Source: JAILLW01 sp045640525 (lineage in GTDB: Bacteria > Bacillota > Clostridia > Lachnospirales > Lachnospiraceae). From it: DNA of 64,000 bases. The stretch is taken from NCBI GenBank assembly GCA_045640525.1, contig JAZUFE010000055.1, forward strand, positions 1 through 64,000, written 5' to 3'. The notes beneath the pieces are model-generated. The model saw nothing but the letters and a program-made list of their open reading frames with translations, was not told the DNA's origin and made no database searches. Shown here in pieces: positions 27,078 through 36,025 of the stretch (position 1 is the stretch's first letter; each line of letters begins with the position of its first letter). A program made the position numbers and the translations under genes.

Positions 27078-27115
27078 CACTTTTTGGCGATAACGCATAG
27101 CAGAATATGATAATC

Positions 27116-27160
27116 AAAGCAACCAAAGAGAGGTGTCGTACCTTCTTTGGTTGCTTTTTT
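27116..27160 (+). terminator. Rho-independent terminator after the giant gene
   Basis: AAGCAACCAAAGA-AGG (27117-27133) pairs with CCTTCTTTGGTTGCTT (27141-27156), followed by TTTT. Confidence 0.9.
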
Positions 27161-27241
27161 GCTTAATAAAGTGTAGGCTTTAACTTGTATGGTTTAAGTG
27201 CCTTGGAGCATGAAAGTATAAAAATATAAGGTGGAGAGAAA

Positions 27242-27724
27242 ATGCCGAATAATTTGTATGCAATAGAGGTTAAGCGCGCTGTAGCAGAAGATGCGGATGA
27301 TATCATGAGGGTAACCAAAGATGCATTCGTCAAATATGTGGAAGTTGCAGGTCTTAGTCGTGATATCGATGCCTTGAAAGAAACGATTGAGGATATCAAA
27401 TCAGATATTGAGAATAAGTATGTTTTTATCGTAAAGATAGACCATGTGATAGTCGGGGCGGTACGCGTGGAACTTCGAGATCAAGATTCCGCATATCTTA
27501 GCAGATTCGCAGTTGATGAGGAACACAGAAACACAGGCGTTGGAAAAATTCTCATGAGGGCAGTGGATAAGGTTATGACGGAAAACAGTATCAAGAAACT
27601 ATATCTTTGTACAAGTTCCAAAGCAACCGCACTTATACGCTTTTACTACGGAAGAGGATTCTATATTACCGGTGTTGAGTACACCAGAGGATACCCTCGT
27701 GCAACATTGGTTAAAGAGTATTGA
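27242..27724 (+). CDS. GNAT family N-acetyltransferase
   Basis: This 160-residue protein has the four GNAT motifs: IEVKRAVAEDADDIMRVT at the start, a core beta strand VIVGAVRVEL, the acetyl-CoA pyrophosphate loop DEEHRNTGVGKILM (R-x-x-G-x-G), and the final FYYGRGFYITGVEY. It is a stand-alone acetyltransferase of typical length; the substrate (amine, peptide or small molecule) cannot be told from sequence. GGTGGAG precedes ATG by nine bases. It lies just after the giant gene's terminator and is probably monocistronic. Confidence 0.88.
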   Translation: MPNNLYAIEVKRAVAEDADDIMRVTKDAFVKYVEVAGLSRDIDALKETIEDIKSDIENKYVFIVKIDHVIVGAVRVELRDQDSAYLSRFAVDEEHRNTGVGKILMRAVDKVMTENSIKKLYLCTSSKATALIRFYYGRGFYITGVEYTRGYPRATLVKEY

Positions 27725-27892
27725 TGATATCTGTAGTTGTAAGATATATCAACCAAAAGGCGTGTTTTAGTTCGCAAAGTATGTTAAAATATATTATCCG
27801 CACTAAAGCGCGATAACGAGGGGTATTCTACTATACAAGGAAGTATGAGGACTTGAGTTATGAAAGACCAAGTGAATGATGGAGGGAGAGAT

Positions 27893-28963
27893 ATGTTTGA
27901 ATTACCTAAATCTTCTGATATACCGGATCAGTTGGATATAAGTTCTTTAAACGAGACACTCAGAGAGTTTATGTATGGAGCATATTTGCTCTCAAAACTG
28001 TGTGTAAGAACATCTGCAGAAGACGCAAGAATTAAAGAAGAAAACAGACAGCTCCACGAAGAAAACGAAGAGCTTAGAGCAGTTATGGCTCAAATGAAGA
28101 ACTTTGTTGAGGGTGGATTTAAAGTAATCGGAAACGAGCAGTTATATAATGACGCAATTTTTTCGGTAAAGGCCGGAAGAAAGGCTAAGGCTGCGAAAGT
28201 TGTCGAAGAAGAGATCCCGGATGAAGAACCGATAGAAGAAATTGCAACAGAGGAAGAAGTTCCTGTTGAAGAAGAGATTTTTGCAGAGGAACCGGCTGTT
28301 GAGGAAATCGCGATAGAGGAACCCGCAGAAGAGATTGCGGCTGAAGAGCCTGTCGCACAAGAAGCTCAGGATGTTGAACTTGACGTTGAGTTTGCCCCTG
28401 ATTTCGAGGTTGAGGAACCGATTGCTGAAGAGACTCCGACTGAAGAATCGATTGTAGAGGAAAGTCCTGTGGAAGAATCGATAGAAGAAGCTGCAGCAGA
28501 TGAACCGATTGCTGAAGAGATTCCTGTCGAAACGCCTCCCGAGGAGGCAGCGGAAGCAGTATCTGAACCTGCAGCAGAAGCAGCGCCTGAATCTGCCCCC
28601 GAACCGGAGCCTGCACCTGCGGTAGAAATGCCGTCAGACCCGAATGCGAAGATGAGCCCGGACCAGATAGCAGCTTTGTTCGCGGCAGCAGAAGCAACAC
28701 CTGAACCTGCACCGGAATCTGAACCTGCCCCCGAACCGGAGCCTGCCCCCGAACCGGAGCCTGCACCTGCGGTAGAAATGCCGTCAGACCCGAATGCGAA
28801 GATGAGCCCGGATCAAATAGCGGCATTGTTTGCGGCAGCAGAAGCAACACCTGAACCTGCATCCGAACCTGAGCCTGCACCTGCGGTAGAAATGCCGTCA
28901 GACCCGAATGCAAAGATGACTCCCGATCAGATAGCGGCATTGTTCGCAGCAGCAGGAAATTAG
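27893..28963 (+). CDS. Glu/Pro-rich coiled-coil protein with three MSPDQIAALF repeats
   Basis: This 356-residue protein has three zones. Residues 1-100 contain a short helical domain and coiled coil (IKEENRQLHEENEELRAVMA). Residues 100-240 are Glu-rich with EEPIAEE-type repeats. Residues 240-356 hold three copies of a 25-30-residue unit centred on DPNAKMSPDQIAALFAAA, separated by Pro/Glu/Ala linkers. ATG 27893 is preferred over 27860 because GGAGGGAGAG precedes it directly. There is no signal peptide, so it is cytoplasmic. The repeated motif resembles short linear motifs such as the SQxEIDALL segment of FliN/FliY-type proteins, suggesting multivalent docking, but that is inference. It is followed 26 bases later by the VanZ-transglutaminase gene. 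Confidence 0.6.
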   Translation: MFELPKSSDIPDQLDISSLNETLREFMYGAYLLSKLCVRTSAEDARIKEENRQLHEENEELRAVMAQMKNFVEGGFKVIGNEQLYNDAIFSVKAGRKAKAAKVVEEEIPDEEPIEEIATEEEVPVEEEIFAEEPAVEEIAIEEPAEEIAAEEPVAQEAQDVELDVEFAPDFEVEEPIAEETPTEESIVEESPVEESIEEAAADEPIAEEIPVETPPEEAAEAVSEPAAEAAPESAPEPEPAPAVEMPSDPNAKMSPDQIAALFAAAEATPEPAPESEPAPEPEPAPEPEPAPAVEMPSDPNAKMSPDQIAALFAAAEATPEPASEPEPAPAVEMPSDPNAKMTPDQIAALFAAAGN

Positions 28964-28989
28964 TATACAGATATAGGAATTAATACGTT

Positions 28990-30363
28990 ATGAGTAGTAT
29001 TTCTCCTTTTCCGAATAAGCATAAGAAATGGATGTATGCAGTGGTGTGGTTGCTGCTGGCATACTATTTATTCAAAATGTATCAGATCGCGTTACAGCGG
29101 TCTGATATTATTTTTTCGCCCGAATATGGATTCCGTATATTCTATACGTTCAAAGAGATAGTAATTTCGCCGAATGCAAATGTATTTAAAAACGTTTTGT
29201 ATATGGTGGGGCTGTTCATACCGGTGGGATTTCTTTTCCCTCTTGCACGAAACAGACGATGCCAGAGCGCGGTTTTGCTTATCACACAACTGATTGTTAC
29301 GGCACTGGAATTTTTGAAGTATTATCACCAAAAGGGCATAATCTGTTTGGAAGACTTCATATTGGCTATGCTTGGGGCATTTGTAGGTTATTGGATATTT
29401 ATTGCACTTGTGACCAAAACAGTGGATGGCTATTATTACCGCAACAAATCAGGTGATACCAAAAAGGGTTGGCTGCTGTATTTGGTACTTGTTATTTTAG
29501 GATTTGCCTTTTTGTGGAATATTGCTAACGGAAACATCAAAAGTGAGAAAATCGCAACCGGTCTTAAGGATGTGAATACAAGCGGGGATTCAACGGAAGG
29601 AAAAGCAGGCAGTCGCTCGCGTGCCGAAGAGATTTATGACACAATCTATGAACAGATAGCTGAGGGAAAAACGCGAATAAAGGTAACATCATTCCTTGGG
29701 GATGTGAGTAGCGATGATATCGAAAATATCTTTAAACAGGTGTTGAAGGACCATCCGGAAATATTCTGGCTTAGCGGAAGTTATTACGGTATGGGTAGCA
29801 GTGTCATTGTCTCAACATCGTATACGTTGAATCTGGATACCAATTGTGATATTTCAAATCTTCCGCAGATGCAAAAGAACCTGGATAAGGTTGTGGACGG
29901 CATTGTAAAGGAGGCCCAAAAGCTTACTACTGACTATGATAAAGTCAGATATGTTCATGATACGATAATCGGACTATGCCAATATGATGTTGACAGTTAT
30001 CGAATATTGCAGAATCAGGAAAACATATACGTGAGTGGACTTACCTATTCCGCTTACGGATGCTTGGTGGATAATCGTGCCGTATGCGCAGGATATTCCA
30101 AGGCTTTTCAACTTGTTATGCAAAAACTCGGAATAGAATGCGGATATGTTACGGGAACGGCATATAATTTGCAAGGTTCAGATCTTCATGCATGGAACTA
30201 TGTCAGAATAGATAACGAATACAAGTATCTGGATTTAACATGGGACGATCCCGTGTCTTTGGGTGGAAGTTCAAATTCTTTAAGCCATGATTATTTCTGT
30301 CTTTCCAAGGATAAGATGTCCATGGATCATTTCGCCGATTCGGACCAATATCTGCCGGAGTAG
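28990..30363 (+). CDS. VanZ-like membrane domain fused to transglutaminase-like domain
   Basis: This 457-residue protein has an N-terminal VanZ-like unit with four or five membrane helices (residues about 12-180; MVGLFIPVGFLFPLARNRR, ALEFLKYYHQKG). An extracellular transglutaminase-like domain follows (about 210-450). The papain-like triad is visible: Cys in NRAVCAGYSKAF (near 366), His in DLHAWNY (near 400) and Asp in YLDLTWDDP (near 414). Such domains act as cysteine proteases, peptidases or cross-linkers at the cell surface. VanZ domains are associated with glycopeptide tolerance through an unknown mechanism. It probably shares a transcript with the coiled-coil gene and is convergent with the next gene. 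Confidence 0.8.
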   Translation: MSSISPFPNKHKKWMYAVVWLLLAYYLFKMYQIALQRSDIIFSPEYGFRIFYTFKEIVISPNANVFKNVLYMVGLFIPVGFLFPLARNRRCQSAVLLITQLIVTALEFLKYYHQKGIICLEDFILAMLGAFVGYWIFIALVTKTVDGYYYRNKSGDTKKGWLLYLVLVILGFAFLWNIANGNIKSEKIATGLKDVNTSGDSTEGKAGSRSRAEEIYDTIYEQIAEGKTRIKVTSFLGDVSSDDIENIFKQVLKDHPEIFWLSGSYYGMGSSVIVSTSYTLNLDTNCDISNLPQMQKNLDKVVDGIVKEAQKLTTDYDKVRYVHDTIIGLCQYDVDSYRILQNQENIYVSGLTYSAYGCLVDNRAVCAGYSKAFQLVMQKLGIECGYVTGTAYNLQGSDLHAWNYVRIDNEYKYLDLTWDDPVSLGGSSNSLSHDYFCLSKDKMSMDHFADSDQYLPE

Positions 30364-30378
30364 GGGAGGCGGTATCTG

Positions 30379-31374
30379 CTACATTTTTGTTAAATCAGTG
30401 GCATAGCATTTGGTGTGTCCGGTGAATTTACCGAATATATATTTATTGGAAGCTGATTCACACATTGTATAGATACGACCGTCAACAAATGTGATTTCTT
30501 CTGCCATGGGGGCAAAAAGATACGAATTTTCCAATGAATTTGAATCGAGTTCATACAGCGGCGCGAATTTTTGACCAAGCAGGTCAATCGTCTTGCCGCT
30601 GTTTGCTTTTGCATAATCAAACACTCTTATATCGGATTTGGCCACTGCATAAGAGGCAGATGTATATATTTTCCCATCCTTAAAGGCAATTCCCTGAGTT
30701 AAATCCGGAATTGACCAGATTTCGGCCGAAGCCGGATTGTATCCAAAAGAATTCGGATAATCTCCGAGTTCGTATACAATAGCCAGTGCATGGTTTTGAC
30801 CACCTGCACTTGTGGTAAACTGATGCGAAGCACAGGTGGGATAATTCTCCAATCTGTAGAATTCTCCTATTATCAGTTTGCCCTCTGAAGCCGTTACGAA
30901 AGCCGGCCCAAGATAATCGTTCTCGGCAAATTTTAAATCGATTACACCAAGGTGTTTGGGAGAACCGTTTAGTATATCTTCATATGAGTATATATTTACA
31001 CAACAATCCTGTCCGCCGGCGACATAGACGAAGTCTTTGTATATGGAAATACCGCCGTTGTGAGAGGTTATGGTATGCCCCTCCTTGTCGGGTAAAGACA
31101 CTTTGGACAGAATGTTACCTTCTTTGTCGAGAACATAAACCGGTGAAGCAGAGCCGTCATTCATGTAACCGGTTACGAGGAAATTTCCGTCTGTTTCGAC
31201 GTATTCAAATCCTTGCGGAATGAATCCCGAATGAATGTCCGGTAAAGAAAAAGTTCTTTCCGAGGCTTGATAATAATTCCAAACCGGCATCTTGAAAAGA
31301 AGATTACATATAATGAAAACAAGAGTAATCAGTGATATTGCAACTACGAGAAGGGCTTTTAAGACTTTTTTCAT
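30379..31374 (-). CDS. Membrane-anchored predicted beta-propeller protein
   Basis: This 331-residue protein has an N-terminal anchor (KALLVVAISLITLVFIICNL) and an extracytoplasmic domain. It is made of repeated strand patterns such as GNFLVTGYMNDG, YVLDKEGNILSKVSLPDK, DFVYVAGGQDCCVNIYSYED, GKLIIGEFYRLENYP and GQNHALAIVYELGD. These suggest a quinoprotein- or TolB-like beta-propeller of six or seven blades. There are two adjacent Cys (QDCCVN) and no catalytic motif. It is the only minus-strand gene between 8.5 kb and the window end, and it is convergent with the transglutaminase gene. Function is unknown; binding or scaffold roles are usual for such folds. Confidence 0.65.
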   Translation of the reverse strand: MKKVLKALLVVAISLITLVFIICNLLFKMPVWNYYQASERTFSLPDIHSGFIPQGFEYVETDGNFLVTGYMNDGSASPVYVLDKEGNILSKVSLPDKEGHTITSHNGGISIYKDFVYVAGGQDCCVNIYSYEDILNGSPKHLGVIDLKFAENDYLGPAFVTASEGKLIIGEFYRLENYPTCASHQFTTSAGGQNHALAIVYELGDYPNSFGYNPASAEIWSIPDLTQGIAFKDGKIYTSASYAVAKSDIRVFDYAKANSGKTIDLLGQKFAPLYELDSNSLENSYLFAPMAEEITFVDGRIYTMCESASNKYIFGKFTGHTKCYATDLTKM

Positions 31375-31418
31375 TTGATTGTTTTCCTAATACTATATTA
31401 ATGATAAAGCCGGAGGCT

Positions 31419-31447
31419 TTGACTCATGCATAATATTATAATATGAT
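31419..31447 (+). promoter_or_regulatory. Promoter of the C_GCAxxG_C_C gene
   Basis: TTGACT (31419-31424) and TATGAT (31442-31447) are 17 bp apart. The predicted transcript would start near 31454, which excludes ATG 31443 and supports GTG 31482. Confidence 0.55.
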
Positions 31448-31481
31448 AGTATCGAAAATGAAAGTCATTCGGAGGCATAGT

Positions 31482-31943
31482 GTGAGCGAACGTAAAGAAA
31501 AAGCGATGAACAACTTTTTGGAAGGCTATAATTGCGCTCAATCGGTTGTTTTGGCGTTTGAAGATATTCTGCCTATAGAAAAAGATCAATTAATGAAATT
31601 GGCATGTTCTTTCGGCGGAGGAATGGGAAGACTGCGCGAGGTATGCGGTTCGGTAAGCGGAATGTTTATGGTTCTTGGCCTGTTATATGGCTATGACGGT
31701 CCTGAAACCGGCAAGGTCAAGGCTGAACAATATCGGAAAGTTCAGGAACTGGCTCACAAATTTGAAGAAGAATACGGCTCCATTGTATGTCGTGAACTTT
31801 TGGGACTAAGTGTCAGACATGATACTCCTACCCCTGAGGCAAGGACCGCGGAGTATTACGGCAAACGCCCCTGCAAAGAAATTATAGGTAAGGCGGCGGA
31901 ACTTTTGGAAAAATTTATCAGCGAAAATGAAATTAGCATATAA
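31482..31943 (+). CDS. C_GCAxxG_C_C family (redox/oxidoreductase-associated) protein
   Basis: This 153-residue protein shows the family pattern: the first Cys in EGYNCAQSVV, the glycine-rich SFGGGMGRLREVCGSVSG (Cys followed by G), a later Cys in IVCRELLG, and the final Cys in RPCKEIIGKAAELL. The family often sits near oxidoreductases and iron-sulfur enzymes; its biochemical role is not established. GTG 31482 is chosen because GGAGG (31471-31475) is six bases upstream and the promoter lies just before. It is probably co-transcribed with the membrane protein 24 bases downstream. Confidence 0.85.
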   Translation: MSERKEKAMNNFLEGYNCAQSVVLAFEDILPIEKDQLMKLACSFGGGMGRLREVCGSVSGMFMVLGLLYGYDGPETGKVKAEQYRKVQELAHKFEEEYGSIVCRELLGLSVRHDTPTPEARTAEYYGKRPCKEIIGKAAELLEKFISENEISI

Positions 31944-31967
31944 GCTATTATATAAACGGAGGAATAT

Positions 31968-32837
31968 ATGGCAGTTAAGTTACAGACAATTCAGGAATTG
32001 AAGAAGTATTGTTCATTAAGAAGAATACCGCTTATGAAGCTAAGGTTCTTTATCGGAAAAGATGTTCCCGATAAGAAAGCTTTCGGAATATATAAAGAAG
32101 ATGACGGAACGTGTGTTGTATATAAGAACATGTCCGATGGAGAAAGAGCGGTCAGATACCAAGGACCCGATGAGGCGTTTGCCGTTAACCAAATTTATAT
32201 GAAATTGATTGAAGAATGTCATAAAGAGGGAATTCGACCTGATCTTACGGATGAGCGCGAAGGTGTTACCAGTGTCAGCAGTCTGGGATTTTCCGATAAG
32301 GTTAAGGCGTTCTTTTCAAATTCTTCCGGTTTGTTCGTTTCAATTTTGCTTGCAATACTGGCAGCGGTTGTATTTACTATCCCCTATCTTCTTCCGATAG
32401 TACTGACAATTTTTTTGATACCGTTTGGTCTTTACCATATTATTAAGAAGAAAGACTGGAAAGCAGGCGGAATAGTTTGCTGGGGAATTTTCACTGCAAT
32501 ATGCACTGTGATATGTGTTTTCATGATTATGGTATTCTACGAAACCTTCAGATTCAAGCAAGGTTATTATCGATATGATGACGGTGTATATTACCATGCC
32601 GGCGCAACCTGGTATACGGGTGATGAAAACGTGGATTGGCATTCTGCCGAAAATCAGGATTTGCTGAATGATAATGTTACATCCGATAATTTTTACGCTA
32701 AGGAATACAATGCGGAATTGGGAGTGCCGGATTTTTATGAATCCGAATGCTACAATACAATCAAAGCCAATGAAGAAGCCGCCAACAATATGTTTAATAA
32801 TGTAACAGGTTTCGTCAGCCCGCCGAATCAAGAGTAG
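31968..32837 (+). CDS. Membrane protein of unknown function with basic N-terminal domain
   Basis: In this 289-residue protein, residues 1-110 are a soluble domain (ELKKYCSLRRIPLMKLRFFI, FGIYKEDDGTCVVYKN). Three membrane segments follow (about 120-140, 142-158, 168-195), then an acidic, Tyr-rich tail (YYRYDDGVYYHAGATWY). No family is recognised. CGGAGGAAT is correctly placed before ATG. The first domain is probably cytosolic and the Tyr-rich tail external if the three-helix count is right. It appears to form an operon with the preceding Cys-motif gene and is followed by a terminator. Confidence 0.6.
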   Translation: MAVKLQTIQELKKYCSLRRIPLMKLRFFIGKDVPDKKAFGIYKEDDGTCVVYKNMSDGERAVRYQGPDEAFAVNQIYMKLIEECHKEGIRPDLTDEREGVTSVSSLGFSDKVKAFFSNSSGLFVSILLAILAAVVFTIPYLLPIVLTIFLIPFGLYHIIKKKDWKAGGIVCWGIFTAICTVICVFMIMVFYETFRFKQGYYRYDDGVYYHAGATWYTGDENVDWHSAENQDLLNDNVTSDNFYAKEYNAELGVPDFYESECYNTIKANEEAANNMFNNVTGFVSPPNQE

Positions 32838-32902
32838 CAGTTTCTCGGGAAGGTCGTCATGAAGACGGCGAAAACAAAGCAGAAAATTGTGAGTAATAAA
32901 AA

Positions 32903-32935
32903 TGCCCCGTTTTTTACACGAAACGGGGTATTTTT
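32903..32935 (+). terminator. Rho-independent terminator
   Basis: TGCCCCGTTT (32903-32912) pairs with AAACGGGGTA (32921-32930), followed by TTTTT. Confidence 0.85.
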
Positions 32936-33060
32936 ATATCAATATGCACAAAAAAGTAAAAATTGTGCTTGTACAGGTAAAGTATTTACATTCAAAAGTT
33001 GTACAAAAAAATGTAACATTATGTTCATAAATTGGAAAAATGTTACAGATGGGGGCTGAC

Positions 33061-33609
33061 ATGAACAAAATTAGATTTGTCTCATTGCTCTGTATGATTT
33101 CTATATTGTCCGTTTTACTGATGGGGTGCGGGGAGACTGTTGACTCGCCGATAGTAGGTAAATGGGCATACATTCACGATAAAGAAACAGCAGTGTTGGA
33201 ATTAAAATCGAACGGATCGGCTGTGTACAATAACGAAAAGTATTCTTTTACCGAGGACGGGCAGTACATAATTTTATCTTCGGGCAAAGATAAGCAGAAG
33301 CTTCGTTATGAACTTGTTAAAGACGATTTGTACTTATACGAACCTGCCACATACATCTATGCAAGTGAAGGAGAACCGGACGGCTTGATTGGTGTTTGGG
33401 CGAATGAAAACAAGTGGAGTTACGAATTTACTAAGGAAGGTACATTCAGAGAAGATGGTTACTTCCCGGGCTATTACACGGTTGATGAAGCTAATTCCAC
33501 AATCAAGCTGGTTTACAACGACCATTTCGAAGATACAACGATATACTATTCACTTGATGGAAACAGGTTACTGGTTGAATATCCTTGGAGAATGGTCAGA
33601 ATGAATTAG
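33061..33609 (+). CDS. Lipoprotein with two lipocalin-like repeats (DUF5640-like)
   Basis: This 182-residue protein has a lipoprotein signal and lipobox (LLMGC, lipidated Cys23). The body is two related units: IVGKWAYIHDKETAVLELKS with GQYIILSSGK, then LIGVWANENKWSYEFTKEGT with YYTVDEANSTIKLVY. The GxW...F...G pattern matches small lipocalin-like domains (DUF5640 type) of Firmicute lipoproteins; the ligand is unknown. ATG 33061 follows GGGGG by five bases. The AT-rich upstream region (32940-33040) has no other gene. It is anchored to the outer face of the membrane. Confidence 0.7.
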   Translation: MNKIRFVSLLCMISILSVLLMGCGETVDSPIVGKWAYIHDKETAVLELKSNGSAVYNNEKYSFTEDGQYIILSSGKDKQKLRYELVKDDLYLYEPATYIYASEGEPDGLIGVWANENKWSYEFTKEGTFREDGYFPGYYTVDEANSTIKLVYNDHFEDTTIYYSLDGNRLLVEYPWRMVRMN

Positions 33610-33641
33610 GTGATAAGCACATAAGTGCTTCACATGGGCTG

Positions 33642-33669
33642 TTGGATGGCCCGATACAATTTTTATACT
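33642..33669 (+). promoter_or_regulatory. Candidate promoter of the sugar-importer operon
   Basis: TTGGAT (33642-33647) and TATACT (33664-33669) are 16 bp apart, immediately before the AGGAGG at 33676-33680. A small palindrome AAGCAC-ATA-AGTGCTT region (33615-33630) lies just upstream and might be a regulator site. Confidence 0.4.
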
Positions 33670-33686
33670 ACTATAGGAGGACGAGT

Positions 33687-35042
33687 ATGAAAAAGAAATT
33701 ACTTGCAACACTCTTGGCTGCCGGTATGGTACTTTCATGCGTAGGCTGTTCAGGCAGCACAGACGCAGCTAGTGCATCGGCATCTGAGGCATCAGCTTCT
33801 GTTGAAGAAGCATCTGCATCTGTTGAAGAGGCATCTGCATCTGCATCAGAAGAAGTAGCAGCAACAGGCGACGCTATCACACTTGATATGTGGTGTATCG
33901 CTACAGAGAGTGACTCTAACCGTCATTCATACGAAGCTGCTATCGAAGACATGAAGACAGCTCACCCTGAAATCACATTGAACTGGGAAGCTATCGAGAA
34001 CGAAGCATACAAGACAAAGATTAAGGCTGCTGTAGCTGCAGACGAAATGCCTGATATCTTCTTCACATGGTCATGTGCATTCCTTGGCGATTTCGTTCAG
34101 GCCGGTAAGGTTTACTGCTTAGACGAAGCATATCAGGGATTTGCCAGCGAACTTCCTGAGGTTATGCTTGGTAACACAACTTATGACGGAAAGCACTACG
34201 GTGTTCCGCTTACAATGAACATTGTTGGTATGTTTGCTAACATGGATCTTCTTGGCCAGGTTGGTTACACAGAGGTTCCCGGAACATATGAAGAATTCAT
34301 CGCTTGCTGTGATGCCCTTAAGGCAGCCGGAATCATTCCTTTGGGATGTTCAGGTAAGGAAACTTGGTGTGTAACTGAGTACCTTGAGTCAGTAATCGAA
34401 AAGAGTATCGGTGCTGACGAGCTTAACGATATCTTCCTTGGCAAGGCTACATGGAATAATCAGGGTGTTGCTGAAGCAGTTGATACATTCCAGAAGTTAG
34501 TTAACGATGGTTACTTCGATCCCGAAGGTATCGCATTGTCTAACGATGAAGTTAAGGCTAACTTCATGGCTGGTAAGTATGCATTTTACATGAACGGTAC
34601 ATGGAACTGTGCTGACTTCGCAGCATCTGACTTCGGTGCTAGCGTTAAGGTTGCTGAGTTCCCTGTAATCAATGCTGACAAGGCTTCATTGGGAATGCTT
34701 ATCGGTGGACCTTCTGATACACTTGCTGTAGCAGCTTCTTCTGAGCACGCTGCAGAAGCAGCTCAGTTCTGCTTCGAACTTGGTAAGGAAATCTGCCACT
34801 ACGGTTACCTTGACGGTTGTGGACTTCCTGCTTGGACACCTTACTACGATACATCAGCAATCAATCCTTTGACACAGGCTGTTTCAGACATCTGTGCTAA
34901 CGCTAAGTCTTATGTATTGTTTGGTGATACAGCTCAGAGCGCTGATGACGCTAACACATACCTTTCATATGTTGATCAGGTTTATGGTTGCGCTATTGAC
35001 GGTGCAGGCTTCATCGAAGGCCTTGCTAACGATATCAGATAG
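33687..35042 (+). CDS. Carbohydrate ABC transporter substrate-binding lipoprotein
   Basis: This 451-residue lipoprotein starts at ATG 33687, after AGGAGG. Its signal peptide ends in Cys18 or Cys21 (LSCVGCSG), and a flexible ASVEEAS repeat linker spans residues about 25-55. The rest is a family-1 extracellular solute-binding domain: LDMWCIATESDSNRHSYEAA, DIFFTWSCAFLGDFV, YDGKHYGVPLTMNIVGMFAN, FMAGKYAFYMNGTWNCADF. It delivers a sugar or oligosaccharide to the two permeases encoded downstream. No ATPase gene is in the cluster, so a shared MsmX/UgpC-type ATPase elsewhere is inferred. The following terminator-like hairpin would make this mRNA more abundant than that of the permeases. Confidence 0.93.
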   Translation: MKKKLLATLLAAGMVLSCVGCSGSTDAASASASEASASVEEASASVEEASASASEEVAATGDAITLDMWCIATESDSNRHSYEAAIEDMKTAHPEITLNWEAIENEAYKTKIKAAVAADEMPDIFFTWSCAFLGDFVQAGKVYCLDEAYQGFASELPEVMLGNTTYDGKHYGVPLTMNIVGMFANMDLLGQVGYTEVPGTYEEFIACCDALKAAGIIPLGCSGKETWCVTEYLESVIEKSIGADELNDIFLGKATWNNQGVAEAVDTFQKLVNDGYFDPEGIALSNDEVKANFMAGKYAFYMNGTWNCADFAASDFGASVKVAEFPVINADKASLGMLIGGPSDTLAVAASSEHAAEAAQFCFELGKEICHYGYLDGCGLPAWTPYYDTSAINPLTQAVSDICANAKSYVLFGDTAQSADDANTYLSYVDQVYGCAIDGAGFIEGLANDIR

Positions 35043-35073
35043 TTTTAATTCTGAATTGGCAGTTTAAAAAGGT

Positions 35074-35119
35074 GGCGGTCCTTCCGGATCTTCAATAAGG
35101 TCAGGGGGACCGCCTTTTT
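35074..35119 (+). terminator. Intra-operon hairpin between binding protein and permeases
   Basis: GGCGGTCC (35074-35081) pairs with GGACCGCC (35107-35114), followed by TTTTT. Partial read-through would give a high ratio of binding protein to permease. Confidence 0.8.
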
Positions 35120-35136
35120 GGGGAAGGAAAATCAAA

Positions 35137-36024
35137 ATGAAAAAGACGTTTAGCAATAGACTTAATATTATATTGTTTTTGCTTCCGGCACTTATTCTGT
35201 TTGTGGGAATCCTTATAGCTCCTATTTTTATGTCAGGCTATTACAGCTTCTTTGACTATAATGCAATGTCAGGGGACATGGCGTTTATTGGATTTGATAA
35301 CTATAAAGAGCTTTTCACCAGTAATGCCATTGGTTTCATGAAAGCATTGGGCAATTCGCTGCTTTTGGCAGCACTTTCAGTTTTTCTTCAGTTGCCGCTT
35401 TCATTGGGATTAGCATTGGTGCTTGGAAAAGGAATGAAGGGAGAGAGAGTTTTCCTTTCGATTTATTTCATTCCTGTACTTATTTCAACTGTTGTTATCG
35501 GACAGTTGTTCTTGAAGATATATAACCCTTCATACGGTATTTTAAATGTAGTTTTGGAAAAATTGAACATCATCACCGCAGACAACCATCCTATTTGGCT
35601 GGGAACCAAAGAAACAGCCTTGATAGCATGCTTCATACCTACCTTATGGCAATATGTAGGTTATCATATGCTGTTGATGTATGCCGGTGTTAAGTCTGTT
35701 CCGCTCGAACTTCGTGAAGCTGCCATGCTTGACGGAGCAACCCAAGGTCAGGTTAACAGATATATTGTTCTTCCATATATAAAAGCTATTATCAAAATCA
35801 GCGTTATCTTTGCTGTAACCGGATCGTTGAAATCATTCGACTTGATTTACGTTTTGACTAACGGTGGTCCACTTCATGCAACGGAAGTGCCGAGTACATT
35901 GATGATAGAAATGTTGTTCCATCGTAACAGATACGGAATGGGTAGTACAATTGCGGTTATGCTGATTTTACTGTGCTTCGCATTTGCGTTGATAATAGGT
36001 AGAATATTTAAGGAGGATGACTAA
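35137..36024 (+). CDS. Sugar ABC transporter permease (MalF-like)
   Basis: This 295-residue protein has six membrane helices and the conserved cytoplasmic EAA loop (LREAAMLDGATQGQVNRYIVLP) that contacts the ATPase. The N-terminus (NIILFLLPALILFVGILIAP) and the TNGGPLHATEVPSTLMIEM segment are typical of MalF/UgpA-type subunits. It pairs with the permease encoded two bases downstream; together they form the membrane channel for the sugar bound by the lipoprotein at 33687. AAGGAAA precedes ATG. Confidence 0.94.
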   Translation: MKKTFSNRLNIILFLLPALILFVGILIAPIFMSGYYSFFDYNAMSGDMAFIGFDNYKELFTSNAIGFMKALGNSLLLAALSVFLQLPLSLGLALVLGKGMKGERVFLSIYFIPVLISTVVIGQLFLKIYNPSYGILNVVLEKLNIITADNHPIWLGTKETALIACFIPTLWQYVGYHMLLMYAGVKSVPLELREAAMLDGATQGQVNRYIVLPYIKAIIKISVIFAVTGSLKSFDLIYVLTNGGPLHATEVPSTLMIEMLFHRNRYGMGSTIAVMLILLCFAFALIIGRIFKEDD

Positions 36025-36025
36025 G

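Noticed and set aside
28185..28940. Leu/Gln/Val-rich 251-codon minus-strand frame
   Set aside because: It is the antisense of Glu/Pro/Ala repeat codons in the coiled-coil gene and has no ribosome binding site.
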